Shown piece by piece: positions 50,616 to 59,801 of a DNA stretch of 64,000 bases. The stretch covers positions 229,097 to 293,096 of the forward strand of contig WJMA01000017.1 of NCBI GenBank assembly GCA_014728175.1, given 5' to 3'. How positions within the stretch are numbered: position 1 is the first letter of the stretch; each line of letters begins with the position of its first letter. The notes beneath the pieces are model-generated. The model was not told the DNA's origin, searched no databases, and was given only the letters and a program-made list of their open reading frames with translations. This stretch comes from Candidatus Fermentibacterota bacterium (GTDB lineage: Bacteria > Fermentibacterota > Fermentibacteria > Fermentibacterales > JCC-6). The translations under genes were made by a program, and so were the position numbers.

Positions 50616-52254
50616 GGATAGCCGAGAAAAAACACCTCTTGCCCTGCACCGGCCCGTTCGTGAGGTCCTGAGCGAGACATTGCAACCCGTGGGCCCCCTG
50701 CACGCCGTGCTGGAGGCCATGGGTCCCCCGGCGGCCCTGGACGCGGTCGATCATCCCCGGACGGTACCTCCCGTTTTCGCAAGCAAAGCATTGTTGGTAA
50801 AAGCACTGTCTCTGATGCTCCATGGGCCCTGGGAAGAAGGTTCGGACCGGGAAGGACCGAGATTGATGATCAGGGTTTCCCGGTACGATGTCGGAATGGA
50901 GCTCGGCCTGCCCGAACGGCCCTGTCGGGAGAGCCTGGCCAAGGCGGAGGACGTGGTCCGTTCCATGGGAGGCGGTTTTCATTCGGACCAGACCGAAAGC
51001 GGCGCGCAGGTACGGCTAACCCTGGCCCGGGCTGGTTGCATGGGAAGGAATTATTCGGAGCCGGAAGTCTCGTGGCGCCGGAAACCGTGTCGCGACCTTA
51101 CCGCCTGTTCGGATCCCGTTTGCAGCATCGACCTCCCTGGAAGGCCTTGTTGGCTGGCAACGGACCCCTCCGAGCGGATCTCGGAGTGCCCGGACTGCCC
51201 GGTGATGAGGGCGGACGTCTCTCTCCTTCAGAGCATGCCTTCGCTGGTATTGCTGGTGAGCGGGTCGCAGCCGGTCCTGTACAACTTTTCCCGCGTACTG
51301 CACCGGATACCCGGTTGCGTGGTGGTTCCGCTGGACCGTGGAACCCGCGCTCTGGAGATAGCCCGATCCCTGAGGCCACAACTGGTGGTGATAGACGTTC
51401 GGATCGGGGACGTCGATCCCGCGGTGCTCTGCCAGAGCTTGTCCAACTCTCTGAAACCCGACGGGATAAATGTGCTGGAGATGAGCTACCCGGAGGAGCG
51501 CCGGGTGGGGGAGACGACGCTGGTTACGGAGGTGGTTCGGGGATTGAACGAGAGTTCGAGCTGGCGGAGCAGGCGCTCCGACATCCCCCCGGTGGCCCTG
51601 TTCGAGGCGGAGAGTGGACAGGACCGGGACATGTTGTGCCGGATACTGTTATCGATGGGCATTCTCCCCGTAGGTGCCGAGGGCTGGATGGACTTGGTCC
51701 GGAGGGCGGAGCGGCTGAGACCGGATCTGGTATGCGTTACGGAGGGAGATAGCTCCCCGGACATGGCCAGCGCCCTGGCAATGATGGGCGGGGACCGGAA
51801 TCTTCGGGACGTTCCCCTTCTTCTCATAGGAGGCGACCGGGAATGGTCGAGCGGGATCTTCTCGGTTCGGCTGGAAAAGGGATGCCATCCCTGCGAGATA
51901 GAGAACGCGGTTAGGAAGTTGATGACCCACAGCGGGCTGTTGCGGCCTCCCGTCCTGTTCATGGAGAGCCCCTGGCTCCTGCGGCTGTTGAGTGACGCTC
52001 TTCTGGATCGTTACGGGTACCGTCCCCTGATCGCCCACGGGCAGCCTACGCCGCAGCAGCTGGCGTCCACGGACACGATCGTATACCAATCGAGCCGGCC
52101 CCCGTCCGAGGAACAGCTCCGGTCGTGGGAACATGGTCGGGTGGTGCGAATCGGGAGCCGGGACTCGGACGAGGCCGGGGGAGTAAACGTGGTCACGATT
52201 CCTCCGGACGAGTTCACCCTGGCCCGGTTCTGGCAGGTACTGGAGGAAGATTAG
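50602..52254 (+). CDS. degenerate two-component-like protein with a cysteine cluster (unknown)
   Basis: A 550-residue protein overlapping pilT by 14 bp. Residues about 70-145 look like a degenerate HATPase (LLVKALSLMLHG, then AEDVVRSMGGGFHSDQTESG near the family's GG-hydrophobic end) lacking N, G1 and G2 boxes. Residues 163-199 hold six cysteines in 37 residues (C163, C169, C174, C183, C196, C199), a likely zinc or Fe-S site. The rest holds two or three receiver-like beta-alpha units (LVLLVSGSQPVLYNFSRVL; PPVALFEAESGQDRDMLC; PPVLFMESPWLLRLL) without the phospho-acceptor Asp pattern. Probably a signalling scaffold for PilT function. Confidence 0.6.
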   Translation: MAPVEDSREKTPLALHRPVREVLSETLQPVGPLHAVLEAMGPPAALDAVDHPRTVPPVFASKALLVKALSLMLHGPWEEGSDREGPRLMIRVSRYDVGMELGLPERPCRESLAKAEDVVRSMGGGFHSDQTESGAQVRLTLARAGCMGRNYSEPEVSWRRKPCRDLTACSDPVCSIDLPGRPCWLATDPSERISECPDCPVMRADVSLLQSMPSLVLLVSGSQPVLYNFSRVLHRIPGCVVVPLDRGTRALEIARSLRPQLVVIDVRIGDVDPAVLCQSLSNSLKPDGINVLEMSYPEERRVGETTLVTEVVRGLNESSSWRSRRSDIPPVALFEAESGQDRDMLCRILLSMGILPVGAEGWMDLVRRAERLRPDLVCVTEGDSSPDMASALAMMGGDRNLRDVPLLLIGGDREWSSGIFSVRLEKGCHPCEIENAVRKLMTHSGLLRPPVLFMESPWLLRLLSDALLDRYGYRPLIAHGQPTPQQLASTDTIVYQSSRPPSEEQLRSWEHGRVVRIGSRDSDEAGGVNVVTIPPDEFTLARFWQVLEED

Positions 52255-53070
52255 GTGCATTACGTTCCGCTTCCCCTGGCCGCGGGGCTGGTTGCGTTGC
52301 TGCTCCTGGGGCTGGAGCTGCTGAGGCGGAGGTTGATCCGTTACAGGCGGGACCTGGAGAGCACCAGGAAGGACCTTCTGGAGACCAAGCGGGAGCTCTC
52401 ACGCCTGGAGAAGGCCCGGTCCGGCCTACTGGCCAGGATCGGCTCGGCCGTGCACGCGCCTCTCTCGGCGGTGAGGAACACCACCGACGAGCTTACTCTG
52501 CCGGCGGAGTTGTCCTCGACCGAGCTGAAGAGCAAGATAGCCGTTCTCAGCAGCTCGGTGGAGAAGATAGACGACTTCCTTCTCACGTTGGGAGAGATGG
52601 CTTCGCTGGACAACATGGCATCCGAGGAGGGCGCTGACCCCCTGCGGGAAACGGGAACGGAGCTCAAGCTCGACGACGTGGTCTCCTCCGTTCTGCAGTC
52701 ACTGAGCGAAGAGATGTCCTCCGAAGGGCTCAATCTGACGGTAGCCATGGAGGGGTCGGTTCCTATTAAGGGAGACCAGCGATACCTCAGGCAGGCCCTG
52801 GACAGTCTGTTCACGGAGACCTTGCAGTCGGCTCCCAGGGACAGCATCGTCAGCGTTAACCTCAGCCGTACCCATAACTCGGCCAGGCTTGCCATAGACT
52901 ACAGGGGGGAGTGTGCCTGCGACCGGGAGGAGGAGGATCTGGGGGTCGAGTTGGCGCGCCAGATACTGGGGGCCCACGGAGGATGGATTAGCAGCGCGGG
53001 CAAGCGGGGGGAGTTCAATCTCGGATTGCCGCTGCGCGATGAAAACGAGGACAGCGAGAGGCAAGGCTGA
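52255..53070 (+). CDS. pseudo-histidine kinase with N-terminal membrane helix
   Basis: A 271-residue protein: one helix (LAAGLVALLLLGLELL), a basic coiled coil, a HisKA-like hairpin and a HATPase-like domain. The phosphoacceptor position is Ser64 in RIGSAVHAPLSAV, with a His only at the Arg position (67). The N box is DSLFTETL in place of NLLxNA, and the G boxes are IDYRGECACDREEED and LGVELARQILGAHGG. It should not bind ATP or autophosphorylate normally. The GTG start abuts the upstream stop. It likely acts by binding rather than catalysis. Confidence 0.7.
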   Translation: MHYVPLPLAAGLVALLLLGLELLRRRLIRYRRDLESTRKDLLETKRELSRLEKARSGLLARIGSAVHAPLSAVRNTTDELTLPAELSSTELKSKIAVLSSSVEKIDDFLLTLGEMASLDNMASEEGADPLRETGTELKLDDVVSSVLQSLSEEMSSEGLNLTVAMEGSVPIKGDQRYLRQALDSLFTETLQSAPRDSIVSVNLSRTHNSARLAIDYRGECACDREEEDLGVELARQILGAHGGWISSAGKRGEFNLGLPLRDENEDSERQG

Positions 53071-53071
53071 T

Positions 53072-54445
53072 ATGAAGGACTCGATATTCAGGAAGTACGA
53101 CATTCGAGGCGTATTCCCGGACGACCTGGACAGGCAAACCGTAAGGAGACTGGGGCACGTCCTGGGCCGGGAAGCCGGGTCGTGCATGGCCGTAGGAAGG
53201 GACGTAAGGGACTCGGGTATCCAGCTTCTGCAGTGGATCTCCGAAGGCGCGGGATACGCCGGGTGCCGGGTGATCGATCTGGGCGTTCAGACCACTCCCA
53301 TGACCTACTACGCCGCCCACATCCTCCAGAAGCCGGTTACGGTGATGATAACCGGCAGTCACAACCCACCCGAGTACAATGGCTTCAAGGTGATGAAGGG
53401 GCTGCATACGCTGTTCGGCGAAGAGATCGAACAGCTCAGACGGAAGATTCTGGACGCATCGTACGAGGGTACCGAGGAGTCCTCGGCGGAGATGGAGAAG
53501 GTCTCCCTGCACGATGGTTACGTGGAGAGGTTGCTCTCCGAGTTCTGCCTGGACCGGGCCCTCAAGGTGGTCGTAGACGGTGGAAACGGAACCGGGGGAG
53601 AGGTGGCCTGCGAGGTGTTGGAAAATCTCGGCTGCCGGGTGTTGCCCCTGTACTGCGAGATGGACGGGAGCTTCCCCAACCACCATCCCGATCCCACGGT
53701 GGAATCCAACCTCCAGGAGCTGATCAGTACTGTGGTCTCGGAGCGGGCAGATCTGGGCATAGCGTTCGACGGAGACGCTGACCGGCTGGGGGTGGTGGAC
53801 GATAGGGGCGGCATAGTCTGGGGGGACAGAGTGCTTACTCTTCTTGCCAGGTCCGTTCTCAGCGAGCATCCGGGCGCCACGGTGATCTCCGAGGTCAAGG
53901 CCTCCAGGCTGTTCTTCGACCAAGTGGAGAAGGCGGGAGGCCGCCCGGTGATGTCTCCGACCGGTCATTCGATAATAAAGCAGACCATGCAGAGGGAGGA
54001 CGCGCTGCTGGCCGGGGAGATGAGCGGGCACATCTTTTTCCGTGACCGCTACTACGGCTACGACGACGCTCTCTACGCCGCGCTCAGGCTGATCGAGCTA
54101 TTGGGCGGTTCGGAGCGAACGCTGTCGGAGATGCTCTCCGACCTTCCCGAAACACTCTCCACCCCCGAGATGAGGGAACCCTGCAGGGAGGAACAAAAGT
54201 TCGCCATAGTGGATATAGTCAAGCGAAATCTAAAGGCTACCGGGTTCTACCGGGTCATAGACGTGGACGGCGTAAGGGTCGAGTTCGACGAGGGCTGGGC
54301 CCTTCTCAGGGCTTCCAACACCCAGCCCGTTCTGGTAATGCGTTTCGAGGCCGATACGGCGGAGAGGCTGAAGGAGTACGAGCAGTTGATTCGCAGGAAC
54401 GTTGAGATCGCCGGGGAGGAGCTAGATGACCAGGGAGGCAGTTGA
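53072..54445 (+). CDS. phosphomannomutase/phosphoglucomutase
   Basis: A 457-residue alpha-D-phosphohexomutase: IFRKYDIRGVFPDDLD, the phosphoserine loop ITGSHNPPEYNGFK (Ser96), the Mg2+ loop AFDGDADRLGVVD (D233, D235, D237), LAGEMSGHIFF (sugar-binding) and a C-terminal RASNTQPVLVMRFEAD phosphate-binding loop. It interconverts hexose-6-phosphate and hexose-1-phosphate for surface sugars. It overlaps the moxR start by 20 bp. Confidence 0.93.
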   Translation: MKDSIFRKYDIRGVFPDDLDRQTVRRLGHVLGREAGSCMAVGRDVRDSGIQLLQWISEGAGYAGCRVIDLGVQTTPMTYYAAHILQKPVTVMITGSHNPPEYNGFKVMKGLHTLFGEEIEQLRRKILDASYEGTEESSAEMEKVSLHDGYVERLLSEFCLDRALKVVVDGGNGTGGEVACEVLENLGCRVLPLYCEMDGSFPNHHPDPTVESNLQELISTVVSERADLGIAFDGDADRLGVVDDRGGIVWGDRVLTLLARSVLSEHPGATVISEVKASRLFFDQVEKAGGRPVMSPTGHSIIKQTMQREDALLAGEMSGHIFFRDRYYGYDDALYAALRLIELLGGSERTLSEMLSDLPETLSTPEMREPCREEQKFAIVDIVKRNLKATGFYRVIDVDGVRVEFDEGWALLRASNTQPVLVMRFEADTAERLKEYEQLIRRNVEIAGEELDDQGGS

Positions 54446-55418
54446 GGAGCTGGAAAGACGGATAGAGGACTCTTCGGAGCAGCTGGAAGGTCTCCGTGCG
54501 GAGTTCTCCAAAGCGGTGGTCGGGCAGCGGGATTTCAGGGACGGGCTGATCACCGGTCTTTTATGCGATGGCCACGTGCTCATAGAAGGTGTACCGGGAC
54601 TGGCCAAGACCATGGCGGCCAGAACGCTCTCCCTATGCCTCGACGCCACCTTCTCCCGGATACAGTTCACCCCGGACCTTCTTCCGGCGGACCTCACCGG
54701 TACGCTGATATACCAGCCCGAGACGGCTACATTCACCACCCGGAAAGGCCCCGTTTTCGCCCAGATCATACTGGCCGACGAGATAAACCGGGCCCCGGCC
54801 AAGGTACAGAGCGCTCTTCTGGAGGCCATGCAGGAAAGACAGGTAACCATAGGGGGGGGAACCCATCCCCTTCCCAGGCCCTTCTGCGTTATGGCCACCC
54901 AGAACCCCATCGAACAGGAAGGCACATACCCCCTTCCGGAGGCCCAGGTGGACAGGTTCCTCCTCAAGCTCAGGATAGACTATCCCTCGGCGGAGGAAGA
55001 GATGGAGATTCTGGCCCGGATGGGCGGTCACGGCGACCCCAGGGTAGGCCCCGTCGTCCGGCCCGAGCAGGTCATAGAGCTGCAGGGAATCACCGACAAG
55101 GTGGTGGCCGAGCCCAGCGTTATGAATTACATGGTCAGGCTGGTGGGAGCCACCAGGCATCCCGGGCAGGTCGGCATGAGGGAGCTCGGCGACCTGATCA
55201 GCTTCGGTGCCAGTCCCCGGGCGACGCTGGCCCTGCTGGCTGCGGCCAGAGCGTCCGCCCTGCTCCGGGGCAGAGCTTACGTAACCCCCGACGATGTAAA
55301 GGACGTGGCGCACGACGTGTTGCGACACCGCATCATTCGCTCCTTCGAGGCCGAGGCGGAGGAGATCGGTGTTGAAGAGATGATCGACACCATTCTGAGC
55401 AAGGTCCCCGTCAAATAA
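54426..55418 (+). CDS. MoxR-family AAA ATPase (Bat operon)
   Basis: A 330-residue AAA ATPase: Walker A GVPGLAKT, Walker B IILADEINRAPAKVQSALLEAM, sensor 1 VMATQNPIEQEGTYPLPEAQ and the arginine-finger region with DRFLLKLRIDYP. It begins the Bat (Bacteroides aerotolerance) block and likely remodels or activates the VWA proteins encoded downstream. Confidence 0.93.
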   Translation: MTREAVEELERRIEDSSEQLEGLRAEFSKAVVGQRDFRDGLITGLLCDGHVLIEGVPGLAKTMAARTLSLCLDATFSRIQFTPDLLPADLTGTLIYQPETATFTTRKGPVFAQIILADEINRAPAKVQSALLEAMQERQVTIGGGTHPLPRPFCVMATQNPIEQEGTYPLPEAQVDRFLLKLRIDYPSAEEEMEILARMGGHGDPRVGPVVRPEQVIELQGITDKVVAEPSVMNYMVRLVGATRHPGQVGMRELGDLISFGASPRATLALLAAARASALLRGRAYVTPDDVKDVAHDVLRHRIIRSFEAEAEEIGVEEMIDTILSKVPVK

Positions 55419-55434
55419 ACGATCACGGCAGGCC

Positions 55435-56322
55435 ATGGACGAGCGTCACAAGCTGTTTCATCGCGTAAGCCGCATAGAGATCCGTACCCGCAAGCTGGTG
55501 GAGCAGCTGGTGGGTGGTGACTACAGGTCCGTCTTCCGGGGCAGAGGGGTGGAGTTCTCCGAGTTCAGGGAGTACATAGAGGGGGACGACCCCCGGCTCA
55601 TAGATTGGAACGTAACCGCCCGGACGGGTTACCCCCACGTAAAGTTGCTCACCGAGGAGAGAGAGCTGTCCGCCCTGCTGATGGTGGACCTGTCGGGAAG
55701 CCTCAGGTTCGGATCGGTACGCCTGACCAAGCTGGAGCGGGTGGCCGAGGTGGCGGCGGTGCTGGCGCTGTCCGCCGTCAGAAGCAACGATAGGGTGGGG
55801 CTGCTCAGCTTTGCCGACGACGTGGTGGATTACGTACCGCCGGACAAGGGAAGGGCCCACGCTCTCAGAACGGTGGGAGCGATCCTCCAGTCCGAGGGGC
55901 GGGCCGTTCCCGCGAACGTCGACCGTGCCCTCAGGTACGCCGGAAGGACACTGCATAGAAGATCTTTGCTGTTCCTGATAAGTGATTTCAGGTTCAGCAG
56001 GGAAGGCAGCAGGCTTCTGGGGGCGATGTCCAGAAGGCACGACGTGGTGGCCATTCACGTGTTCGATCCCCGCGAGGTCCACATGCCGCCCCTGGGCCTT
56101 ATGACCTTCAGAGACCCGGAGTCGGGAAGAACCAGGACCGTGAACACGTCCTCCGGGGCCTGGAGGGAGGATTTCGGAAAGAGGGTGGAGAGCGACCGCA
56201 AAGCCCGGGAGGAGCTCTGCCGGAAGTACAGGTTGGACCTGGTGAGCATCTCCACCGCGGACGATCTCATTCTGCCTTTGAGAAAGTTCTTCATGCTCCG
56301 CAAGCGCCGGAGGAGACACTAG
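55435..56322 (+). CDS. DUF58 protein (Bat operon)
   Basis: A 295-residue protein with the DUF58 core RGRGVEFSEFREYIEGDD, RLIDWNVTARTGYPHVKLL, and a VWA-like domain after it (MVDLSGSLRFGSV, LLFLISDFRF, DVVAIHVFDPREV). It is 16 bases after moxR. DUF58 proteins pair with MoxR in predicted chaperone-like complexes. Confidence 0.92.
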   Translation: MDERHKLFHRVSRIEIRTRKLVEQLVGGDYRSVFRGRGVEFSEFREYIEGDDPRLIDWNVTARTGYPHVKLLTEERELSALLMVDLSGSLRFGSVRLTKLERVAEVAAVLALSAVRSNDRVGLLSFADDVVDYVPPDKGRAHALRTVGAILQSEGRAVPANVDRALRYAGRTLHRRSLLFLISDFRFSREGSRLLGAMSRRHDVVAIHVFDPREVHMPPLGLMTFRDPESGRTRTVNTSSGAWREDFGKRVESDRKAREELCRKYRLDLVSISTADDLILPLRKFFMLRKRRRRH

Positions 56323-57179
56323 TGTCGCTCGTTTGCTGCATCCTGTGGGCGCTCTGCGCGGCCCCCGCCGCCGATTCGCTGCCGGCCAGGCTGGGGATCC
56401 CGCTTTCGTTGCGCTTCGATGTTCCCGAGGGTTGGTCCGTGGGAGAGCTGCCCGAAGATTCGACCTACACGGTTCTGAGCCAGGACGGCCCTCTGGTCAC
56501 CGTAGTTCCTCTGTTGCCGGGAACCCTGAGCGTGCATCCCCTTAGAGCCTGGTCGGGATCGGACACGACCAGCTTCTCCGTTCCGCCCGTGCCCGTCGAG
56601 CCCAGGTTCGCCGATACCCTGTACAACGTCGCCCCGGGGGTATTTCCCGTTGGCGTTGACCTTCCCGAGGGAAGACCGGAGGACTATCTGAGGCGCCTGC
56701 AATTCTGGGAGGTCTGGGGAGGAGATCCGGGGGGAGTTACCAAATGGATAATAGTGGGAGCATGCCTGGTTCTTCTGGCCGTCGCCGCCACTCTCCATCT
56801 TGCCCGCCGTCGGCGGCGGGCGGTGGAGCCCTCCGGTACCCCGGAGCCCCCCGGAGGGCTGAGGGAGGATATACTCGCCCTCCTAGAGCATCCATCCTAC
56901 GGGGCTGCCGACTGGGCGGAGTTCTACCGCAGGTACGAGGAGCTCATGCGCATGCTGGTTGCCAGAAAGTCGGGTATAGCCGACCGATCGCTGACCTACC
57001 GGCAACTTCGCGATCGTCTCCGGGACGGCGTGAAGGGCGCCGATCTCTACGATAGGCTGTCGCCGCTGGTCAGGGAGACGGAGATGCAGAGGTACGCCGG
57101 ATGGGGCTCCACCCGAGACAGGGCCGCCCGGTTCGTCAGGTCACTGGCCGAGCTGGCCGGAGAAGGCGGGGAACGATGA
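56322..57179 (+). CDS. membrane protein of the Bat operon (DUF4381-like position)
   Basis: A 285-residue protein with signal peptide (SLVCCILWALCAAPAADS), an extracytoplasmic beta domain (residues 25-125), one membrane helix (IIVGACLVLLAVAATLHLA) and a cytoplasmic helical domain (LREDILALLEHP, DWAEFYRRYEELMRMLVA). GTG start overlapping the DUF58 stop by one base. It occupies the spot where DUF4381/BatD-like proteins occur in related operons. Confidence 0.8.
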   Translation: MSLVCCILWALCAAPAADSLPARLGIPLSLRFDVPEGWSVGELPEDSTYTVLSQDGPLVTVVPLLPGTLSVHPLRAWSGSDTTSFSVPPVPVEPRFADTLYNVAPGVFPVGVDLPEGRPEDYLRRLQFWEVWGGDPGGVTKWIIVGACLVLLAVAATLHLARRRRRAVEPSGTPEPPGGLREDILALLEHPSYGAADWAEFYRRYEELMRMLVARKSGIADRSLTYRQLRDRLRDGVKGADLYDRLSPLVRETEMQRYAGWGSTRDRAARFVRSLAELAGEGGER

Positions 57180-58117
57180 TTCGGTTCCAATTCTGGCCCG
57201 CCCTTCTTCTTCCGGTGGGGTTTTTAATGGCGTATCTAATCACCGGAAGACGATTTAAGGGAACTAGAGCCCAGACGTTCACCGGCCCGTTCCTCTTCGG
57301 TTCCGACCTTTCTGCCCTGATGGGCCTGCCCAAAGTACTGCTCTGGCTGGGCCTTTCGCTCCTGAGCGTGGCTCTGGCCCGCCCCCAGAGCGGCCGTCGC
57401 AGGCTTCCCGGCCCCACGGAGGGAGTGGACGTAGTGCTTACGCTGGACATCTCCACCAGCATGCTGGCCAAAGACTACAGACCCAATCGCCTACAGGCGG
57501 CCAAGAGAGCGGCGCTGGAGTTCATAAAGGACAGACCCAACGACCGGATCGGGCTGGTGGTTTACGCCGGAGAGGCCTGCACTCTCTGTCCGGCCACCTT
57601 CGACCACTCCACGGTGGAACGTCTCATGTCCAGAGCCGACCCGGGCTTTCTGCAGGACGGCACCGCCATAGGCCAGGGTCTGGCCGTAGCCGCCTCCGGG
57701 CTGGATTACTCCCGGGCGGAGCGCAGGGTGATAATTCTCCTGTCCGACGGGGTGGAGACGTCCGGGACCATAGATCCCCTGACCGTAGCCCAGGCTCTGA
57801 ACGTGCTGCACGGGGACAGCCTTAGGGTCTACACCGTGGCCATAGGGACCACCGACCCGGCCGTGGGCTACGAGGTGGACAGAAGGACCCTGTCGGAGGT
57901 GGCTTCCATGAACGGAGGCCGGCTCTTCGACGTCTACTCTGAGAAAGACCTGCAGGAGGTATACGCCTCCATCGACTCCCTGGAGGCTTCGACCATTCCT
58001 CCGGAGGAGCTGGTTCTGATGAAGGATCACCATCTACCCTTCCTCTGGTGGGGCCTGGTGCTTTTGGTCGCGGGCTCGCTCCTCAGATGGAGGTTCCTTC
58101 GGGCGGTGGGAACATGA
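57176..58117 (+). CDS. batA: BatA-like VWA membrane protein
   Basis: A 313-residue protein: N-terminal helices (FWPALLLPVGFLMAYLITG; LLWLGLSLLSVALARP), a VWA domain with an intact MIDAS (LDISTSM; DGTAIGQGLA; ILLSDGVETSGT) and a C-terminal helix (LWWGLVLLVAGSLLRW). The ATG overlaps the preceding stop as ATGA. Expected in the inner membrane with the VWA domain outside. Confidence 0.9.
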   Translation: MIRFQFWPALLLPVGFLMAYLITGRRFKGTRAQTFTGPFLFGSDLSALMGLPKVLLWLGLSLLSVALARPQSGRRRLPGPTEGVDVVLTLDISTSMLAKDYRPNRLQAAKRAALEFIKDRPNDRIGLVVYAGEACTLCPATFDHSTVERLMSRADPGFLQDGTAIGQGLAVAASGLDYSRAERRVIILLSDGVETSGTIDPLTVAQALNVLHGDSLRVYTVAIGTTDPAVGYEVDRRTLSEVASMNGGRLFDVYSEKDLQEVYASIDSLEASTIPPEELVLMKDHHLPFLWWGLVLLVAGSLLRWRFLRAVGT

Positions 58118-59106
58118 CCGGCCTGTGGTTCGAGAGCCCCTGGTTGTTGCTGCTGGCCCTCCTGGGACCGCTCTACTGGTTCTTGCGCAAGAGATGGCTG
58201 GAGGGAGAGCGCAGAAGGCTCCGGAGGTTCGTAAGACCGGCGCTCTGGAAGAAGGTGGACGTGTCTCCGCCGCCCTCCAGAGCCGTATCGCGTACTCTGT
58301 GGTCCGTGGGGCTTCTCCTGTGCGGTATCGCTCTCAGCGGGCCTGTATGGGGCCTGGAGGAGGCGCTGGTGCCCTCCGGGGGGAGGAACCTGGTGGTGGC
58401 TCTGGACGTGTCCGCATCCATGGCCTGCCGGGACGAGGTGCCCACCAGGCTGCGTCGGGCGGTGGCGGAGCTGTCGCGGCTCAGGAGCGAGCTTCCGGAC
58501 GTCAGGATGAGCCTGGTGCTGTTCTCCGACCGGGCGAGGCTGGCGGTGCCTCTCACCACGGACGAGCGTTTCTTCGTCGAGAGGCTGCCCGGAACGCCCT
58601 GGGCGGTGTCGGACCTTCGACTCGGAACCCGGCTGGGCTCACTGGTCGACGTTATGGCGGCGGCTCTTCCTGAAAGGGGCCTGGAGGCTCGTCTGGGCCT
58701 GCTCTTGAGCGACGGCGGCTTCCATGACTTCTCGGTTCAAAGCAGTGCCCAAAGGGCCAGGGACGCCGGTCTTCGTCTGCTCACGGTGGGTTTGGGTGGG
58801 GACGACCCGGTACCGGTACCGGACCGCAACGGCGGCCCCCTTACCACCGCGGGGGGGGACACGGTGAGAACGGCCCTGGAAGATGAGCAGTTGAAGGCTC
58901 TGGCCGAGCAAACCGACGGCTTCTACACCCGGCTGTCCGATGTGGATGACCTGGCATCGCTGGTTAACGATATGCTCAGCCCCCTGGAGACCGCAGAAGA
59001 GATGCCGGAGGAAGCCGCGGCCCCGGCCCGCAGATACCAGTACTTCCTGGGTGCCGCTCTATTGTGTTTTCTGGTCGGGGTAGTCCTGGAGAGGAGAAGG
59101 CTATGA
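58114..59106 (+). CDS. batB: BatB-like VWA membrane protein
   Basis: A 330-residue VWA protein with MIDAS LDVSASM, a middle Thr/Asp region (DRARLAVPLTTDE) and LLLSDGGFHD, flanked by N-terminal helices (LLLLALLGPLYWFL; LWSVGLLLCGIALSG) and a C-terminal one (YFLGAALLCFLVGVVLE). ATGA-coupled to BatA and BatC. Confidence 0.9.
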   Translation: MTGLWFESPWLLLLALLGPLYWFLRKRWLEGERRRLRRFVRPALWKKVDVSPPPSRAVSRTLWSVGLLLCGIALSGPVWGLEEALVPSGGRNLVVALDVSASMACRDEVPTRLRRAVAELSRLRSELPDVRMSLVLFSDRARLAVPLTTDERFFVERLPGTPWAVSDLRLGTRLGSLVDVMAAALPERGLEARLGLLLSDGGFHDFSVQSSAQRARDAGLRLLTVGLGGDDPVPVPDRNGGPLTTAGGDTVRTALEDEQLKALAEQTDGFYTRLSDVDDLASLVNDMLSPLETAEEMPEEAAAPARRYQYFLGAALLCFLVGVVLERRRL

Positions 59107-59801
59107 TCGCCCGGCTCCTGCTGGCGGTCCTGCTCTCGACCGGAGGGTCGACGGTGAGCGAGCTGAACAGGGCCGCCCTCCGTGCGCTCTCAGAGAACCG
59201 GTTCGAGGAGGCACTGGAGCTTCTCTCGCAGCTCCATCAGCGGGTTCCGGAGAACGGACGCATCTCCTACAACCTGGCCTCGGCCCTTTTCGGGACCGAG
59301 TCCTACGCGGCCGCAGAGAGCCTCTCGGCGGTTGCCGAAAACGTGGGAGCCGACACCCTGAGCTCCGCCCGGGCGGCCAGCGGTCTGGCGGCCGCCATCC
59401 GGGAGGGCGATTACGCCGGGGTGAGAGCGGCCGCGGATACGCTGCGCAGACTCCTGGGGGAAGGATCTGCGGTGAGTGGCTACGATGCGGCCAATTACGA
59501 GACGGCCTTGAACTGGTTGCGCAACCACGAACCGCCGGACAGCGAGGGTCAGGGAGGCCGTAGCGAGGACTCGCCCCAGCCGCGGCAGGAGGAGGAGCAG
59601 CAGCAGACCGGGGAGGAGCCACCCTCCGGGGGCGAGGAGGAGGCCCGGGAGGAGCCGGGGGAAGACCGGCCTGCGCCCATGCCCCGGGAGGAGATGACCA
59701 GGGAGATGGCCAGTAGAATACTGGATCTGGTTCGGGAGGCGGCTCCCCCCGACAGCTCGGGCCGCACCAAGGGAGTCGTGGGAGGAGGCCGGCCCTGGTA
59801 G
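59103..59801 (+). CDS. batC: BatC-like TPR protein
   Basis: A 232-residue protein: signal peptide (ARLLLAVLLSTGGS), TPR helices (LRALSENRFEEALELLSQLHQ; GRISYNLASALFGTESYAAAE; GLAAAIREGDYAGVRAAADTL) and a long Gln/Glu/Pro-rich acidic segment (residues about 150-200). Matches the TPR protein between the VWA pair and BatD. ATGA-coupled to BatB. Confidence 0.85.
   Translation: MIARLLLAVLLSTGGSTVSELNRAALRALSENRFEEALELLSQLHQRVPENGRISYNLASALFGTESYAAAESLSAVAENVGADTLSSARAASGLAAAIREGDYAGVRAAADTLRRLLGEGSAVSGYDAANYETALNWLRNHEPPDSEGQGGRSEDSPQPRQEEEQQQTGEEPPSGGEEEAREEPGEDRPAPMPREEMTREMASRILDLVREAAPPDSSGRTKGVVGGGRPW
59780..59788 (+). promoter_or_regulatory. ribosome site deciding the BatD start
   Basis: GGGAGGAGG, 6 bases before a CTG at 59795. 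The next usual start codon is TTG at 59816, 27 bases away, which would remove the signal peptide. Confidence 0.5.
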
